64,000 bases of DNA from Pseudomonas fluorescens (GCF_002837185.1 NZ_KZ477985.1:124001-188000); one strand, 5' to 3'; positions 44,444 through 53,155 are shown, counted from the stretch's first letter. The notes: a model not told the origin generated them from the sequence alone. Made by a program: numbers and translations.

Positions 44444-45484
44444 TCAGGGCGCCGGATTCGGATGATCCTTCTGAATCGCCTCAATCCCTTCCAGCACTTC
44501 TTTCGACAGTTTCAGCTCGGCACTGGCAATGTTGCTGTCCAGTTGCTCCAGGCTGGTTGCGCCGATGATATTGCTGGTCACAAACGGCTGTTGCGTCACA
44601 AACGCCAATGCCATCTGCGCCGGGTCCAGGCCATGTTCCCGCGCCAGTGCCACATAACGGCTGCACGCCGCTTCCGACTGCGGATTGAAGTAGCGACTGA
44701 AGCGGCTGTACTCCGTCAGGCGCGCCTTGGCCGGGCGCGCGCCGCCCTCGTACTTGCCGCTGAGCATGCCGAACGCCAGCGGCGAGTAGGCCAGCAAGCC
44801 GCATTGTTCGCGAATCGCGATCTCCGCCAGGCCCACTTCAAAGCTGCGGTTGAGCAGGTTGTAGGGGTTCTGGATCGACACCGCGCGGGTCCAGCCACGG
44901 GCTTGGGCCAGGGCCAGGAATTTCATGGTGCCCCACGGCGTTTCGTTGGACAGGCCGATGTGGCGGATCTTGCCGGCCTTGACCTGCTCATCCAGCGCTT
45001 CGAGGGTTTCTTCCAGTGGCGTGAGGTCGTCTTCGTCCTTGTGCGTGTAGCTCAGTTGGCCGAAGAAATTGGTGCTGCGCTCCGGCCAGTGCAGTTGGTA
45101 AAGGTCGATCCAGTCGGTTTGCAGGCGTTTGAGACTGGCATCCAGTGCCTCGATGATGTGCTTGCGGTTGTGACGCAGGTGGCCGTCGCGGATGTAATCG
45201 ATGGTGTTGCCGGGGCCGGCGATCTTGCTGGCGAGGATCCAGTCGGCGCGGTCGCCACGGCTCTTGAAGTAATTGCCGATATACCGCTCGGTCGTGGCAT
45301 AGGTGTCGGCCTTGGGCGGTACCGGGTACATTTCCGCCGTATCGAGGAAGTTGATGCCCGCGGCCTTGGCCCGTTCGATCTGGGCGAAGGCCTCTGCCTC
45401 GCTGTTCTGCTCACCCCAGGTCATGGTGCCCAGGGCGATCGCGCTTACGTTCAGATCGGTCCGGCCCAGCTGTCGATAATCCAT
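44444..45484 (-). CDS. NADP(H)-dependent aldo/keto reductase (Tas-like)
   Basis: This 346-residue cytoplasmic (alpha/beta)8-barrel oxidoreductase starts MDYRQLGRTDLNVSAIALGTMTWGEQN. Catalytic tetrad residues are seen in NFLDTAEMYPVP (Asp, Tyr), WILASKIAG (Lys) and LYQLHWPERSTNFFGQ (His). A C-terminal cofactor-binding stretch reads VTSNIIGATSLEQLDSNI. The open frame extends far upstream, but the ATG at 45484 has AAGGAG 9 bases before it and matches the family. The physiological substrate is unknown. The same gene precedes rplM divergently in P. aeruginosa. Confidence 0.92.
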   Translation of the reverse strand: MDYRQLGRTDLNVSAIALGTMTWGEQNSEAEAFAQIERAKAAGINFLDTAEMYPVPPKADTYATTERYIGNYFKSRGDRADWILASKIAGPGNTIDYIRDGHLRHNRKHIIEALDASLKRLQTDWIDLYQLHWPERSTNFFGQLSYTHKDEDDLTPLEETLEALDEQVKAGKIRHIGLSNETPWGTMKFLALAQARGWTRAVSIQNPYNLLNRSFEVGLAEIAIREQCGLLAYSPLAFGMLSGKYEGGARPAKARLTEYSRFSRYFNPQSEAACSRYVALAREHGLDPAQMALAFVTQQPFVTSNIIGATSLEQLDSNIASAELKLSKEVLEGIEAIQKDHPNPAP

Positions 45485-45663
45485 CGGGTACTCCTTCAGG
45501 GGAAAACAATCATAAAAGCAGGTTGAATTTTTTTTCGCAATCTGCATAATTGCCCACCTCTTTCTGCAGTGGAAGTGATGCGCCGCCTGCCGAAGAATCT
45601 TGCCGTTGAACGGACGCGCTGACCCGAGCCCCCGATAGCGTCTGTATCCGGCTGCCTTTGACC

Positions 45664-45692
45664 TTGTCAAAGTACGCACTATTCAGTAAGAT
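45664..45692 (+). promoter_or_regulatory. Probable promoter of rplM-rpsI
   Basis: TTGTCA (45664-45669) and TAAGAT (45687-45692) are spaced by 17 bases, 43 bases before the rplM ATG. A TTGACC at 45658 overlaps and could act as an alternative -35. Confidence 0.6.
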
Positions 45693-45734
45693 CCGCCGTC
45701 TAATTTACAGGGCGGCCCCTGAGGCTATTAAAGA

Positions 45735-46163
45735 ATGACAACTTTTACTGCAAAACCGGAAACAGTTCAGCGCGACTGGTTTGTCGTCGACGCCGCTGGT
45801 CAGACCCTGGGTCGTCTGGCCACTGAAGTCGCCAGCCGTCTGCGTGGCAAGCACAAGCCTGAATACACCCCGCACGTTGATACCGGTGACTACATTGTCA
45901 TCATCAACGCTGAGCAGGTACGTGTTACCGGCAACAAAGCGCAAGACAAAATGTACTACCGTCACTCCGGTTTCCCAGGCGGTATCAAGTCTTCCAACTT
46001 TGAAGGCCTGATCTCCAAGAAGCCTGAAGCCCCGATCGAAATCGCGGTCAAAGGCATGCTGCCTAAGGGCCCACTGGGTCGCGATATGTTTCGCAAGCTG
46101 AAAGTCTATGCGGGCGCTGTACACCCTCATGCTGCTCAGCAGCCCCAAGAACTGAAGTTTTAA
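45735..46163 (+). CDS. rplM: 50S ribosomal protein L13
   Basis: This 142-residue ribosomal protein of the large subunit has the full family sequence: [74 protein letters not shown] and [26 protein letters not shown]. The length equals the bacterial norm. It is the first gene of the conserved rplM-rpsI pair, with rpsI 14 bases downstream. Confidence 0.98.
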   Translation: MTTFTAKPETVQRDWFVVDAAGQTLGRLATEVASRLRGKHKPEYTPHVDTGDYIVIINAEQVRVTGNKAQDKMYYRHSGFPGGIKSSNFEGLISKKPEAPIEIAVKGMLPKGPLGRDMFRKLKVYAGAVHPHAAQQPQELKF

Positions 46164-46177
46164 CGGAATAGTTCATT

Positions 46178-46570
46178 ATGTCGGCGACTCAAAATTACGG
46201 CACTGGCCGTCGCAAAACCGCAACCGCACGCGTTTTCCTGCGTCCGGGCACTGGTAACATCTCGATCAACAACCGCTCCCTGGACAACTTCTTCGGCCGC
46301 GAAACTGCCCGCATGGTAGTTCGTCAGCCGCTGGAATTGACCGAGACCGTTGAAAAGTTCGACATCTACGTCACCGTTATCGGTGGCGGTGTAAGTGGTC
46401 AAGCTGGCGCAATCCGCCACGGTATCACTCGCGCTCTGATGCAGTACGACGAAACCCTGCGTGGCGCTCTGCGCAAAGCTGGCTTCGTGACTCGCGATGC
46501 CCGTGAAGTTGAACGTAAGAAAGTCGGTCTGCGTAAAGCGCGTAAGCGTCCGCAGTACTCGAAGCGTTAA
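46178..46570 (+). CDS. rpsI: 30S ribosomal protein S9
   Basis: This 130-residue small-subunit protein starts [24 protein letters not shown], contains [48 protein letters not shown], and ends in the KR tail that reaches the ribosomal P site. It is complete and co-transcribed with rplM; a strong terminator follows. Confidence 0.98.
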
Positions 46571-46587
46571 TTCGCTTTACGTTCCAC

Positions 46588-46626
46588 AAAAACGCCCAGC
46601 CTCCTCACGGAGCTGGGCGTTTTTTA
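46588..46626 (+). terminator. Intrinsic terminator of rplM-rpsI
   Basis: AAAACGCCCAGC and GCTGGGCGTTTTT pair around a short loop, 18 bases after the rpsI stop. The 46627-46836 stretch that follows should hold the petABC promoter; I did not find a clear one. Confidence 0.93.
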
Positions 46627-46836
46627 TTGCCTGGGATTTATGCAGATTTTTCGCCGTGACAACTTGCCACATCCGTAGACCCCCTATACTACAAGGCCTG
46701 GGGGTAGTGGCCCGGGCAATTCCCTTGTCATACGTGGGGCTTTTCATTACCATCCGTCAAAATTTTTATAAGTAAAGATTCAATACTTAGTAGACGCCTG
46801 ATTTAACAGGCCAAAAAGCTGATGGGAGAGGACTGA

Positions 46837-47430
46837 ATGAGCAATGACGGCGTGAATGCAGGCCGGCGTCGCTTCTTGGTAGCAGCCACATCCGTGGTGG
46901 GTGCTGCAGGAGCGGTGGGGGCTGCGGTCCCGTTCGTGGGGTCATGGTTTCCCAGTGCCAAGGCGAAAGCCGCAGGTGCACCGGTGAAGGTGAATGTCAG
47001 CAAGATCGAGCCAGGGCAGCAGATGATTGCTGAATGGCGCGGCCAGCCGGTTTTCATTGTTCGTCGTACCGAGGAAATCCTGGGAAATCTCAAGAAGATT
47101 GAAGGCCAGTTGTCTGACCCCAAATCCGAGAAATCCGACCAACCCGCCTACGCCAAGAACGAAGCACGTTCGATCAAGCCGGAGATCCTGCTGCTGGTGG
47201 GTCTGTGTACCCACCTGGGTTGCTCGCCTACGTTTCGCCCGGAAGTCGCGCCCGTCGACTTGGGCAAGGACTGGGTGGGTGGTTACTTCTGCCCCTGCCA
47301 TGGTTCCCATTACGACCTCGCCGGCCGTGTCTACAAGTCCCAGCCTGCACCCTTGAACCTGCCGGTTCCTCCGCACACCTACGAAACTGACGACCTTATT
47401 GTCATTGGCCTCGATAAGGAGAACGCGTGA
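46837..47430 (+). CDS. petA: Ubiquinol-cytochrome c reductase Rieske iron-sulfur subunit
   Basis: This 197-residue subunit of the cytochrome bc1 complex has a twin-arginine N-terminus and membrane anchor (GRRRFLVAATSVVGAAGAVGAAVPFVGSW). The [2Fe-2S] ligand boxes are LCTHLGCSP (Cys124, His126, Cys129) and CPCHGSHYD (Cys152, Cys154, His155). It takes electrons from ubiquinol and passes them to cytochrome c1. GGGAGAGGA precedes the ATG. Its TGA overlaps the petB ATG by one base. Confidence 0.97.
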   Translation: MSNDGVNAGRRRFLVAATSVVGAAGAVGAAVPFVGSWFPSAKAKAAGAPVKVNVSKIEPGQQMIAEWRGQPVFIVRRTEEILGNLKKIEGQLSDPKSEKSDQPAYAKNEARSIKPEILLLVGLCTHLGCSPTFRPEVAPVDLGKDWVGGYFCPCHGSHYDLAGRVYKSQPAPLNLPVPPHTYETDDLIVIGLDKENA

Positions 47431-48641
47431 TGAGCAAGTTCATGGATTGGGTGGATGCGCGCTTCCCCGCCACCAAAATGTGGGAAGACCATCTCAGCAA
47501 ATATTACGCGCCAAAAAACTTCAACTTCTTCTACTTCTTCGGCTCCCTGGCACTGCTGGTGCTGGTCAACCAGATCGTCACCGGTGTCTGGTTGACGATG
47601 AGCTATACGCCTTCGGCGGAAGAGGCGTTCGCTTCCGTTGAATACATCATGCGCGACGTCGAGTACGGCTCGATCCTGCGCCTGCTGCACTCCACCGGCG
47701 CATCGGCGTTCTTCATCGTCGTCTACCTGCACATGTTCCGTGGCCTGCTCTATGGCTCGTACCAGAAGCCCCGCGAGCTGGTGTGGGTGTTCGGCATGCT
47801 GATCTACCTGGCGCTGATGGCCGAAGCCTTTATGGGCTACCTGTTGCCATGGGGCCAGATGTCGTACTGGGGCGCCCAGGTGATCATCTCGCTGTTCGGT
47901 GCCATCCCGGTCATCGGCAACGACCTGACCCAATGGATCCGTGGTGACTACCTGATCTCGGGTATCACCCTGAACCGCTTCTTTGCCTTACACGTCGTGG
48001 CCTTGCCGATCGTGATCCTGGGCCTGGTGGTATTGCACATCCTGGCGCTGCATGAAGTCGGCTCCAACAACCCGGATGGCGTGGATATCAAGAAGCATAA
48101 GGACGAGAACGGCATCCCGCTGGACGGCATTCCATTCCACCCTTACTACACCGTGAAAGACATTGTCGGCGTCGTCGTGTTCCTGTTCGTGTTCTGCTCG
48201 ATCGTGTTCTTTTTCCCGGAGATGGGCGGTTATTTCCTGGAGAAGCCCAACTTCGAACAGGCCAACGCTTTTAAAACGCCCGAGCATATTGCCCCGGTCT
48301 GGTACTTCACGCCGTTCTACGCCATTTTGCGTGCGATCCCCGACAAACTCATGGGCGTCATCGCCATGGGCGCGGCGATTGCGGTGCTGTTCGTGCTGCC
48401 GTGGCTCGACCGAAGCCCGGTCAAGTCCATGCGCTACAAGGGCTGGCTGAGCAAGATCTGGCTGTGGGTGTTCTGCATTTCGTTCGTGATCCTGGGCGTG
48501 CTGGGCGTACTGGCGCCGACCCCTGAGCGCACGTTGCTGTCGCAGGTCTGCACCTTCCTGTACTTCGCCTACTTCATTCTGATGCCGTTCTACACCCGGC
48601 TCGAGAAGACCAAACCGGTTCCGGAAAGGGTGACTGGCTGA
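47430..48641 (+). CDS. petB: Cytochrome b subunit of the bc1 complex
   Basis: This 403-residue integral membrane subunit has eight to nine helices and binds two haems b, with histidines in LLHSTGASAFFIVVYLHMFRGLLYGSY and FFALHVVALPIVILGLVVLHILALH. The quinol-site motif is seen in TPEHIAPVWYFTPFYAILRAIPDKLMG (PEWY-type variant, here PVWY). AAGGAG overlaps the end of petA. An in-frame GTG sits 3 bases before the ATG; I prefer the ATG at 47430. It overlaps petC by one base. Confidence 0.97.
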   Translation: MSKFMDWVDARFPATKMWEDHLSKYYAPKNFNFFYFFGSLALLVLVNQIVTGVWLTMSYTPSAEEAFASVEYIMRDVEYGSILRLLHSTGASAFFIVVYLHMFRGLLYGSYQKPRELVWVFGMLIYLALMAEAFMGYLLPWGQMSYWGAQVIISLFGAIPVIGNDLTQWIRGDYLISGITLNRFFALHVVALPIVILGLVVLHILALHEVGSNNPDGVDIKKHKDENGIPLDGIPFHPYYTVKDIVGVVVFLFVFCSIVFFFPEMGGYFLEKPNFEQANAFKTPEHIAPVWYFTPFYAILRAIPDKLMGVIAMGAAIAVLFVLPWLDRSPVKSMRYKGWLSKIWLWVFCISFVILGVLGVLAPTPERTLLSQVCTFLYFAYFILMPFYTRLEKTKPVPERVTG

Positions 48642-49420
48642 TGAAAAAATTATTCGTTGCATTAGTGTTTGCGGCCCTGCCGCTCCTGTCTTTGGCCGCC
48701 GAGCATGGCGCGCAACTGGAAAAGGTCGACATCGACGTCTCCGATAAAGCCGCTTTGCAGGATGGTGCACGCACGTTCGCCAACTATTGCATGGGCTGCC
48801 ACAGCGCCAAGTTCCAGCGCTACGAGCGGGTGGCCGACGACCTGGGCATCCCCCATGAGTTGATGCTGGAAAAACTGGTGTTCACCGGGGCCAAGATCGG
48901 CGACCACATGAACATCGGCATGAAGCCGGCGGACGCCAAGGCCTGGTTCGGTGCAGCCCCGCCCGACCTGACCCTGGTGGCGCGGGTGCGGGGCACCGAC
49001 TGGCTCTACGGCTACCTCAAGTCCTTCTACGAAGACCCGGCCCGCCCCTGGGGCGTGAACAACAAAGTGTTCCCGAACGTCGGCATGCCTAACGTTCTGG
49101 TCGGCCTGCAGGGTCGCCAGGTGGTAGGATGCAAGCAGGTTCAGGTCGTTGAAGACGGCAAGAAGCAATATGATCCGTTGACCGGCACGCCGCTGACCCA
49201 TGAGGCGTGCGATCAACTGACCATCGTGCCCAAGACCGGTACGCTGAACGACGAGCAGTTCGACGAGAAGGTCAAGAACCTGGTGACCTTCCTGGCCTAT
49301 TCGGCCAACCCGGTCAAACTGCAGCACCAGCGCATCGGTACGTACGTCTTGCTGTACCTGGCTTTCTTCTTCGTATTCGCCTATCTGCTCAAACGCGAGT
49401 ACTGGAAGGATGTGCATTGA
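48641..49420 (+). CDS. petC: Cytochrome c1 subunit of the bc1 complex
   Basis: This 259-residue subunit has a signal peptide MKKLFVALVFAALPLLSLA and a c-type haem site NYCMGCHSAKF (Cys50, Cys53, His54). The axial methionine is probably in MNIGMKPADAKAWFGAAPPDL. A C-terminal membrane anchor (IGTYVLLYLAFFFVFAYLLKREYWKDVH) completes it. It receives electrons from the Rieske protein and hands them to soluble cytochromes. Last gene of petABC; each junction overlaps by one base, so the subunits are made in equal amounts. Confidence 0.97.
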   Translation: MKKLFVALVFAALPLLSLAAEHGAQLEKVDIDVSDKAALQDGARTFANYCMGCHSAKFQRYERVADDLGIPHELMLEKLVFTGAKIGDHMNIGMKPADAKAWFGAAPPDLTLVARVRGTDWLYGYLKSFYEDPARPWGVNNKVFPNVGMPNVLVGLQGRQVVGCKQVQVVEDGKKQYDPLTGTPLTHEACDQLTIVPKTGTLNDEQFDEKVKNLVTFLAYSANPVKLQHQRIGTYVLLYLAFFFVFAYLLKREYWKDVH

Positions 49421-49449
49421 TCCAACCGTAAGCAATTGCTGTTAATCTT

Positions 49450-49530
49450 GCGCGCCCAGCGGCATCTCTGAACACGTAGCGCCGGTTTTACCGGACGTTA
49501 CAGAGATGCTCTCTGGGCGCGCTCGTTTTT
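49450..49530 (+). terminator. Long hairpin and terminator after petC
   Basis: The arms GCGCGCCCAG...GGCATCTCTG (49450-49470) and CAGAGATGC...CTGGGCGCGC (49501-49522) pair over about 20 bp. An inner CCGGT/ACCGG stem extends it, and GTTTTTGAG follows. The whole 49450-49530 stretch can fold into a single rod. Confidence 0.75.
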
Positions 49531-49567
49531 GAGCTTTCGATAATTTCAACAAGCGAGGAGGACCGCC

Positions 49568-50185
49568 ATGGGCGTGACCAACCGGTTGGCCTGTTACTCC
49601 GACCCCGCCGACCACTATTCCCACCGAGTACGCATCGTGCTCGCAGAGAAGGGTGTCAGCGCCGAGATCATCAGTGTGGAGGCGGGCCGTCAGCCGCCGA
49701 AGCTGATCGAAGTGAACCCTTACGGCAGCTTGCCCACCCTGGTCGATCGTGACCTGGCGTTGTGGGAGTCAACCGTGGTGATGGAATACCTGGATGAGCG
49801 TTACCCGCATCCGCCTTTGCTGCCGGTGTACCCGGTGGCGCGTGCCAACAGCCGCCTGCTGATCCATCGGATCCAGCGTGACTGGTGCGGGCTGGTGGAT
49901 GTGATTCTGGATACCCGCAGTAAAGAGGCCGCGCGCGTACAGGCGCGTAAGGAGTTGCGCGAGAGCCTGACCGGCGTTTCGCCGCTGTTCGCCGACAAAC
50001 CTTTTTTCCTCAGTGAGGAACAAAGTTTGGTCGATTGCTGCCTATTACCCATACTCTGGCGCTTGCCGATTCTGGGCATTGAACTGCCACGGCCGGCCAA
50101 GCCGTTGCTTGATTACATGGAGCGCCAATTTGCGCGTGAGGCTTTCCAGGCGAGTCTGTCTGGTGTCGAACGCGATATGCGCTAA
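49568..50185 (+). CDS. sspA: Stringent starvation protein A
   Basis: This 205-residue protein with a glutathione-transferase fold has an N-terminal thioredoxin-like part ([81 protein letters not shown]) and a helical C-terminal domain. SspA binds RNA polymerase, lacks transferase activity in studied cases, and modulates stress and virulence genes. GCGAGGAGG precedes the ATG. It forms an operon with sspB, 17 bases downstream. Confidence 0.95.
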   Translation: MGVTNRLACYSDPADHYSHRVRIVLAEKGVSAEIISVEAGRQPPKLIEVNPYGSLPTLVDRDLALWESTVVMEYLDERYPHPPLLPVYPVARANSRLLIHRIQRDWCGLVDVILDTRSKEAARVQARKELRESLTGVSPLFADKPFFLSEEQSLVDCCLLPILWRLPILGIELPRPAKPLLDYMERQFAREAFQASLSGVERDMR

Positions 50186-50202
50186 GGCTTAAGGAGCCGC
50201 TG

Positions 50203-50622
50203 ATGAACTCCAGTCGACCTTATTTGGTCCGCGCGCTCTATGAGTGGATTGTGGACAACGATTGCACCCCGCACATGCTGGTCAACTCCGAATTTCCTGC
50301 GGTGCAGGTTCCGCAGGGTTTTGCCAGTGACGGACAGATTGTATTGAACGTATCGCCCAGTGCCGTGCGCCACCTGCACATGGACAATGAAGCGGTCAGT
50401 TTCGAAGGGCGCTTCGGCGGTGTGCCGCATACGCTGTTCGTGCCGATCGGCGCCATCCTCGGGATTTATGCCCGTGAGAACGGCCAGGGCATGGTGTTCG
50501 ATCTGGAGTCGCCTTTCGAGGACGACGAAACGATCGAAGGACAAGGCGGCGATGATGTACCCCCACCGGATAACGAGCCGCCGCGCCCTACTGGCCGGCC
50601 GAGCTTGAAAGTGGTGAAGTAA
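50203..50622 (+). CDS. sspB: ClpXP specificity-enhancing factor SspB
   Basis: This 139-residue adaptor starts MNSSRPYLVRALYEWIVDNDCTPHMLVNSEFPAVQVPQGFASDGQIVLNVSPSAVRHL, the ssrA-tag-binding domain. It contains FEGRFGGVPHTLFVPIGAILGIYARENGQGMVF and ends in a flexible acidic linker and the ClpX-binding tail RPSLKVVK. It delivers ssrA-tagged peptides from stalled ribosomes to ClpXP. It is co-transcribed with sspA; a terminator follows. Confidence 0.95.
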   Translation: MNSSRPYLVRALYEWIVDNDCTPHMLVNSEFPAVQVPQGFASDGQIVLNVSPSAVRHLHMDNEAVSFEGRFGGVPHTLFVPIGAILGIYARENGQGMVFDLESPFEDDETIEGQGGDDVPPPDNEPPRPTGRPSLKVVK

Positions 50623-50654
50623 GCGGCTGCCGCCTTCGGGCCAGCCTGAAAAAT

Positions 50655-50682
50655 GCCTCGGCGGTTGCCGGGGCTTTTTTTT
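50655..50682 (+). terminator. Intrinsic terminator of sspAB
   Basis: GCCTCGGC and GCCGGGGC pair around GGTT, followed by eight T, 33 bases after sspB. Confidence 0.88.
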
Positions 50683-50719
50683 GCCTGCCGCACAGGCATG
50701 AAAGTCGCGACAGGAACGG

Positions 50720-50731
50720 TGATCGTACAAC
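50720..50731. promoter_or_regulatory. Possible GntR operator half upstream of the GntR gene
   Basis: TGATCGTACAAC reads GTTGTACGATCA on the other strand. The kdgD upstream region has GTTGTACGATGA at 53249-53260, an 11 of 12 match. The site lies 50 bases before the regulator start. A shared operator for autoregulation and kdgD control is an inference. Confidence 0.4.
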
Positions 50732-50780
50732 CGCCTTGGGCTATGATGCGTCTTCAGTTCACCGAGAAAGATGACTCATC

Positions 50781-51530
50781 ATGGAAAACGCCAACGCCGT
50801 CCCCCGTCTTCCCCGCAAGCGTCGCAGCCTTGCCCAGGAATTGGTCACGGTGTTGTCCGAACAAATCCGCGACGGTCAGCTCAAGCGTGGCGACAAGCTG
50901 CCCACCGAATCGGCGATCATGGAGGCCCATGGCGTCAGCCGTACCGTGGTGCGCGAGGCGATTTCGCGCTTGCAGGCAGCGGGACAGGTGGAGACGCGGC
51001 ACGGTATCGGTACGTTCGTATTGGACACGCCGAGCCCGAGTGGTTTTCGCATCGACCCGGCCACCGTGGTGACGCTGCGCGATGTGTTGGCGATTCTCGA
51101 ATTGCGCATCAGCCTGGAAGTGGAGTCCGCAGGCCTGGCTGCCTTGCGCCGCAGTGACGAGCAACTGGCAGCCATGCGTGCCGCCCTCGATGCGCTGAAT
51201 GAAAGCGCGGCCCATGCCGGTGATGCGGTGGCGTCAGACTTTGCATTCCACCTGGAAATTGCGCTGTCCACCGGTAACCGCTACTTCACCGACATCATGA
51301 CCCACCTGGGCACCAGCATCATTCCGCGTACCCGCCTGAATTCGGCGCGCCTGGCCCATGACGACCAGCAGCATTACATGGGGCGCTTGAGCCGTGAGCA
51401 TGAAGAGATTTATGAGGCGATCGCGCGTCAGGACTCGGACGCGGCGCGTGCGGCGATGCGCTTGCATTTGACCAACAGTCGGGAGAGGCTGCGCCATGCC
51501 CATGAGGAGGCGGAAGCGCAGCGGGGGTAA
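50781..51530 (+). CDS. FadR/GntR-family (FCD) transcriptional regulator, probably of glucarate catabolism
   Basis: This 249-residue regulator has an N-terminal winged helix-turn-helix (LAQELVTVLSEQIRDGQLKRGDKLPTESAIMEAHGVSRTVVREAISRLQAAGQVETRHGIGTFV) and a C-terminal all-helical FCD effector domain (LAILELRISLEVESAGLAALRR; DFAFHLEIALSTGNRYFTDIM; HEEIYEAIARQDSDAARAAMRLHLTNSRERL). Regulators of this type beside kdgD and galactarate genes usually respond to hexarates. Two unrelated minus-strand genes now separate it from kdgD. Confidence 0.88.
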   Translation: MENANAVPRLPRKRRSLAQELVTVLSEQIRDGQLKRGDKLPTESAIMEAHGVSRTVVREAISRLQAAGQVETRHGIGTFVLDTPSPSGFRIDPATVVTLRDVLAILELRISLEVESAGLAALRRSDEQLAAMRAALDALNESAAHAGDAVASDFAFHLEIALSTGNRYFTDIMTHLGTSIIPRTRLNSARLAHDDQQHYMGRLSREHEEIYEAIARQDSDAARAAMRLHLTNSRERLRHAHEEAEAQRG

Positions 51531-51554
51531 TTCTGGTAACAGCGATTAACTCGT

Positions 51555-51749
51555 TCAGGCGAAGGTGAAGTCGATTTGCACAACGTCGCCCCCGATGATT
51601 ACGAAGTTTTTGGCTACGACCTCCTGAGCCGGATCACCCTCAAGTTCAATGGTATCTCCGATGTTGGGCAGAAGGGCGACGTCAAAGTCATGAGTGGCAG
51701 CTTTGGATTTGTTGGAGCGGGATTTGAAGGTGCACTTTTTAGTAGCCAT
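51555..51749 (-). CDS. Small hypothetical protein, 64 residues
   Basis: The protein begins MATKKCTFKSRSNKSKAATHDF and continues DVALLPNIGDTIELEGDPAQEVVAKNFVIIGGDVVQIDFTFA. A basic N-terminus is followed by a beta-rich part that could form a small barrel. The open frame goes further upstream to 51920, but GAGG lies 6 bases before the ATG at 51749 and that start gives a sensible protein. It has no recognised family. It lies downstream of the phospholipase-like gene on the same strand, 185 bases away. Confidence 0.6.
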   Translation of the reverse strand: MATKKCTFKSRSNKSKAATHDFDVALLPNIGDTIELEGDPAQEVVAKNFVIIGGDVVQIDFTFA

Positions 51750-51867
51750 GATAAGCCTCATTAATTTCAGGATGAGTTGCGACCTCCGAGGTGACTGCAT
51801 TGCTTGTTGCTGCTGAGAGAGCCCCGGCGGTCTAATGCAAACTAACGGCCGTTGGCTCACTGCGATA

Positions 51868-51883
51868 CTGTCAGAATTAACAG
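51868..51883. promoter_or_regulatory. Weak LexA-like site upstream of the 64-residue gene
   Basis: CTGTCAGAATTAACAG keeps the CTG-N10-CAG frame and ACTGT/ACAGT ends of an SOS box, but its centre is unlike the TATATATA core. It is listed only because a much better box lies upstream of the neighbouring gene. Confidence 0.25.
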
Positions 51884-51896
51884 TGTCGACGAACGG

Positions 51897-51924
51897 GCCC
51901 ATGCATGCGATTGCATGCATGGGC
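51897..51924. repeat. 12-bp perfect palindrome with 4-base loop
   Basis: GCCCATGCATGC, GATT, GCATGCATGGGC. It lies 11 bases beyond the stop of the phospholipase-like gene and has no T run on either strand, so it is at best a weak terminator or a 3' end stabiliser. Confidence 0.7.
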
Positions 51925-51934
51925 TATGGTTATC

Positions 51935-53092
51935 TCAAGACTGCGGGTTATTCGGCTTGTAATCCTTGAGCAACAAATACGTACTCCATCCCCACCAATC
52001 ATTCGTCCACCGCTTGTCGTTCAGGTCATTCACATCCTTACGGCGCAGTACCTTGTCCCCTTCCATCTTGAACAACGGCGAGAAGTTATTGGCCGGGTTC
52101 TGCACAGCGTTCAGATCCGGAACAGACAACGGCGCCTTGAAGCTGGCCGGGGAGGGCGCTACACCGCTGATGAACGTCTCGAAAATTTCATCCGCCGAAG
52201 CCTGCACCGCACGTTTGACCTGCGCCCGATTGTCCGCATCAATGGCGTCGAAATAGCGTTTATCCCCATACGCGTGCCACTGATCCCCCAAGGCATTGCG
52301 CACCTTGAGCCCGAATTTGCTGTCTTCGTCATGCATGAAGCGGCTAATCAGCGACCCCAGCTCTCCAGGCGTGACCACCGCCGCCAGTTGCTTGCGTGGG
52401 ACGCGCAGGTGGCCGGCCGAAAACAGATCGGTGAGGAAGTGGTCGGCAAAGCCGTTCATGGCGTACGCCAATTCCAATGCCTGGTCGGTGCCGGTTTGAT
52501 GAGCGACCACGGCCTGTTGCAGGGCCGCGGTATGACCGGCCAGGTAGGCGGACAATGCCCATTCGCCAAAATGGTCGGCATTGTCCGCCGCCAGTTTCAG
52601 GTAGCGCCCCAGTGGGATCAGCGCAGAAACGGCGCTGCCGCCACCGGTGATACGGTTCCACTCCTCGGACAACGTATCACCCAAGGCGTCATAGGCTTCA
52701 TGGGGTTGCTTTCCTTCTTTGATCGCCTGATTCACCGCGTTGATCTCTTTTTGCATCACCGCCAGGATCTTGCCTGCTTCTTCCCGCGAAGCAGGCAGGA
52801 CTGCCAGTGAATCAAAGGCTGCGATGAAGCGTTGCACGCGGTCGGGAGGGGAGGCGCCATCGCTGATCGGTTGGCCGGGAATTGCGTAGAAATCGCCACC
52901 CAGGGCAATCACTTGGCCATAGGTCAGCGCCAGCCCGTTGGGCAAATGCAGTTGTACCTCTCGGGCAGGGATGGATGCGGCATCCCTGGCAAAACGCAAC
53001 AGCGTGTCGTCGCCTATGGCGGTATGTTCAGCGCCTTCGAAGCGCAGGGTCGGGGGCTTCTTTGTGGGTGCAGCGTATTCAAGTCCTGACAT
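51935..53092 (-). CDS. Zinc-dependent phospholipase C-like protein, cytoplasmic
   Basis: This 385-residue protein starts MSGLEYAAPTKKPP with GGAG 6 bases upstream. It has no signal peptide. The core NADHFGEWALSAYLAGHTAALQQAVVA (His174, His187) followed by NGFADHFLTDLFSAGHLRVPR (His218, Asp222, His228) keeps the H-x3-D-x5-H spacing of zinc-dependent phospholipase C/P1 nuclease folds. A further FMHDEDS and DQWHAYGDKRYF may complete the metal site. The likely reaction is phospholipid head-group cleavage, but this is inferred from motifs. A near-consensus LexA box lies on its probable promoter (53130-53149), implying SOS control. A cytoplasmic lipase without export signal might act on the own membrane or be released by lysis. 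Confidence 0.65.
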   Translation of the reverse strand: MSGLEYAAPTKKPPTLRFEGAEHTAIGDDTLLRFARDAASIPAREVQLHLPNGLALTYGQVIALGGDFYAIPGQPISDGASPPDRVQRFIAAFDSLAVLPASREEAGKILAVMQKEINAVNQAIKEGKQPHEAYDALGDTLSEEWNRITGGGSAVSALIPLGRYLKLAADNADHFGEWALSAYLAGHTAALQQAVVAHQTGTDQALELAYAMNGFADHFLTDLFSAGHLRVPRKQLAAVVTPGELGSLISRFMHDEDSKFGLKVRNALGDQWHAYGDKRYFDAIDADNRAQVKRAVQASADEIFETFISGVAPSPASFKAPLSVPDLNAVQNPANNFSPLFKMEGDKVLRRKDVNDLNDKRWTNDWWGWSTYLLLKDYKPNNPQS

Positions 53093-53131
53093 GTTAGCTC
53101 CTTGCTTATGTCGTAAGATTCTGGCTGAAAA

Positions 53132-53147
53132 CTGTATATCCATACAG
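53132..53147. promoter_or_regulatory. LexA (SOS) box
   Basis: CTGTATATCCATACAG has the CTG-N10-CAG frame, the TATA-rich core and near-complete dyad symmetry of LexA sites (consensus CTGTATATATATACAG); the flanks AA...TT extend it. It lies 40 bases before the phospholipase-like ATG and starts about 2 bases after the expected transcription start. Confidence 0.8.
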
Positions 53148-53155
53148 TTAAAAGG

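Noticed and set aside
51897..51924. GC-rich palindrome considered as an intrinsic terminator
   Set aside because: The 12-bp stem is perfect but no T run follows on either strand, so I list it only as a palindrome.
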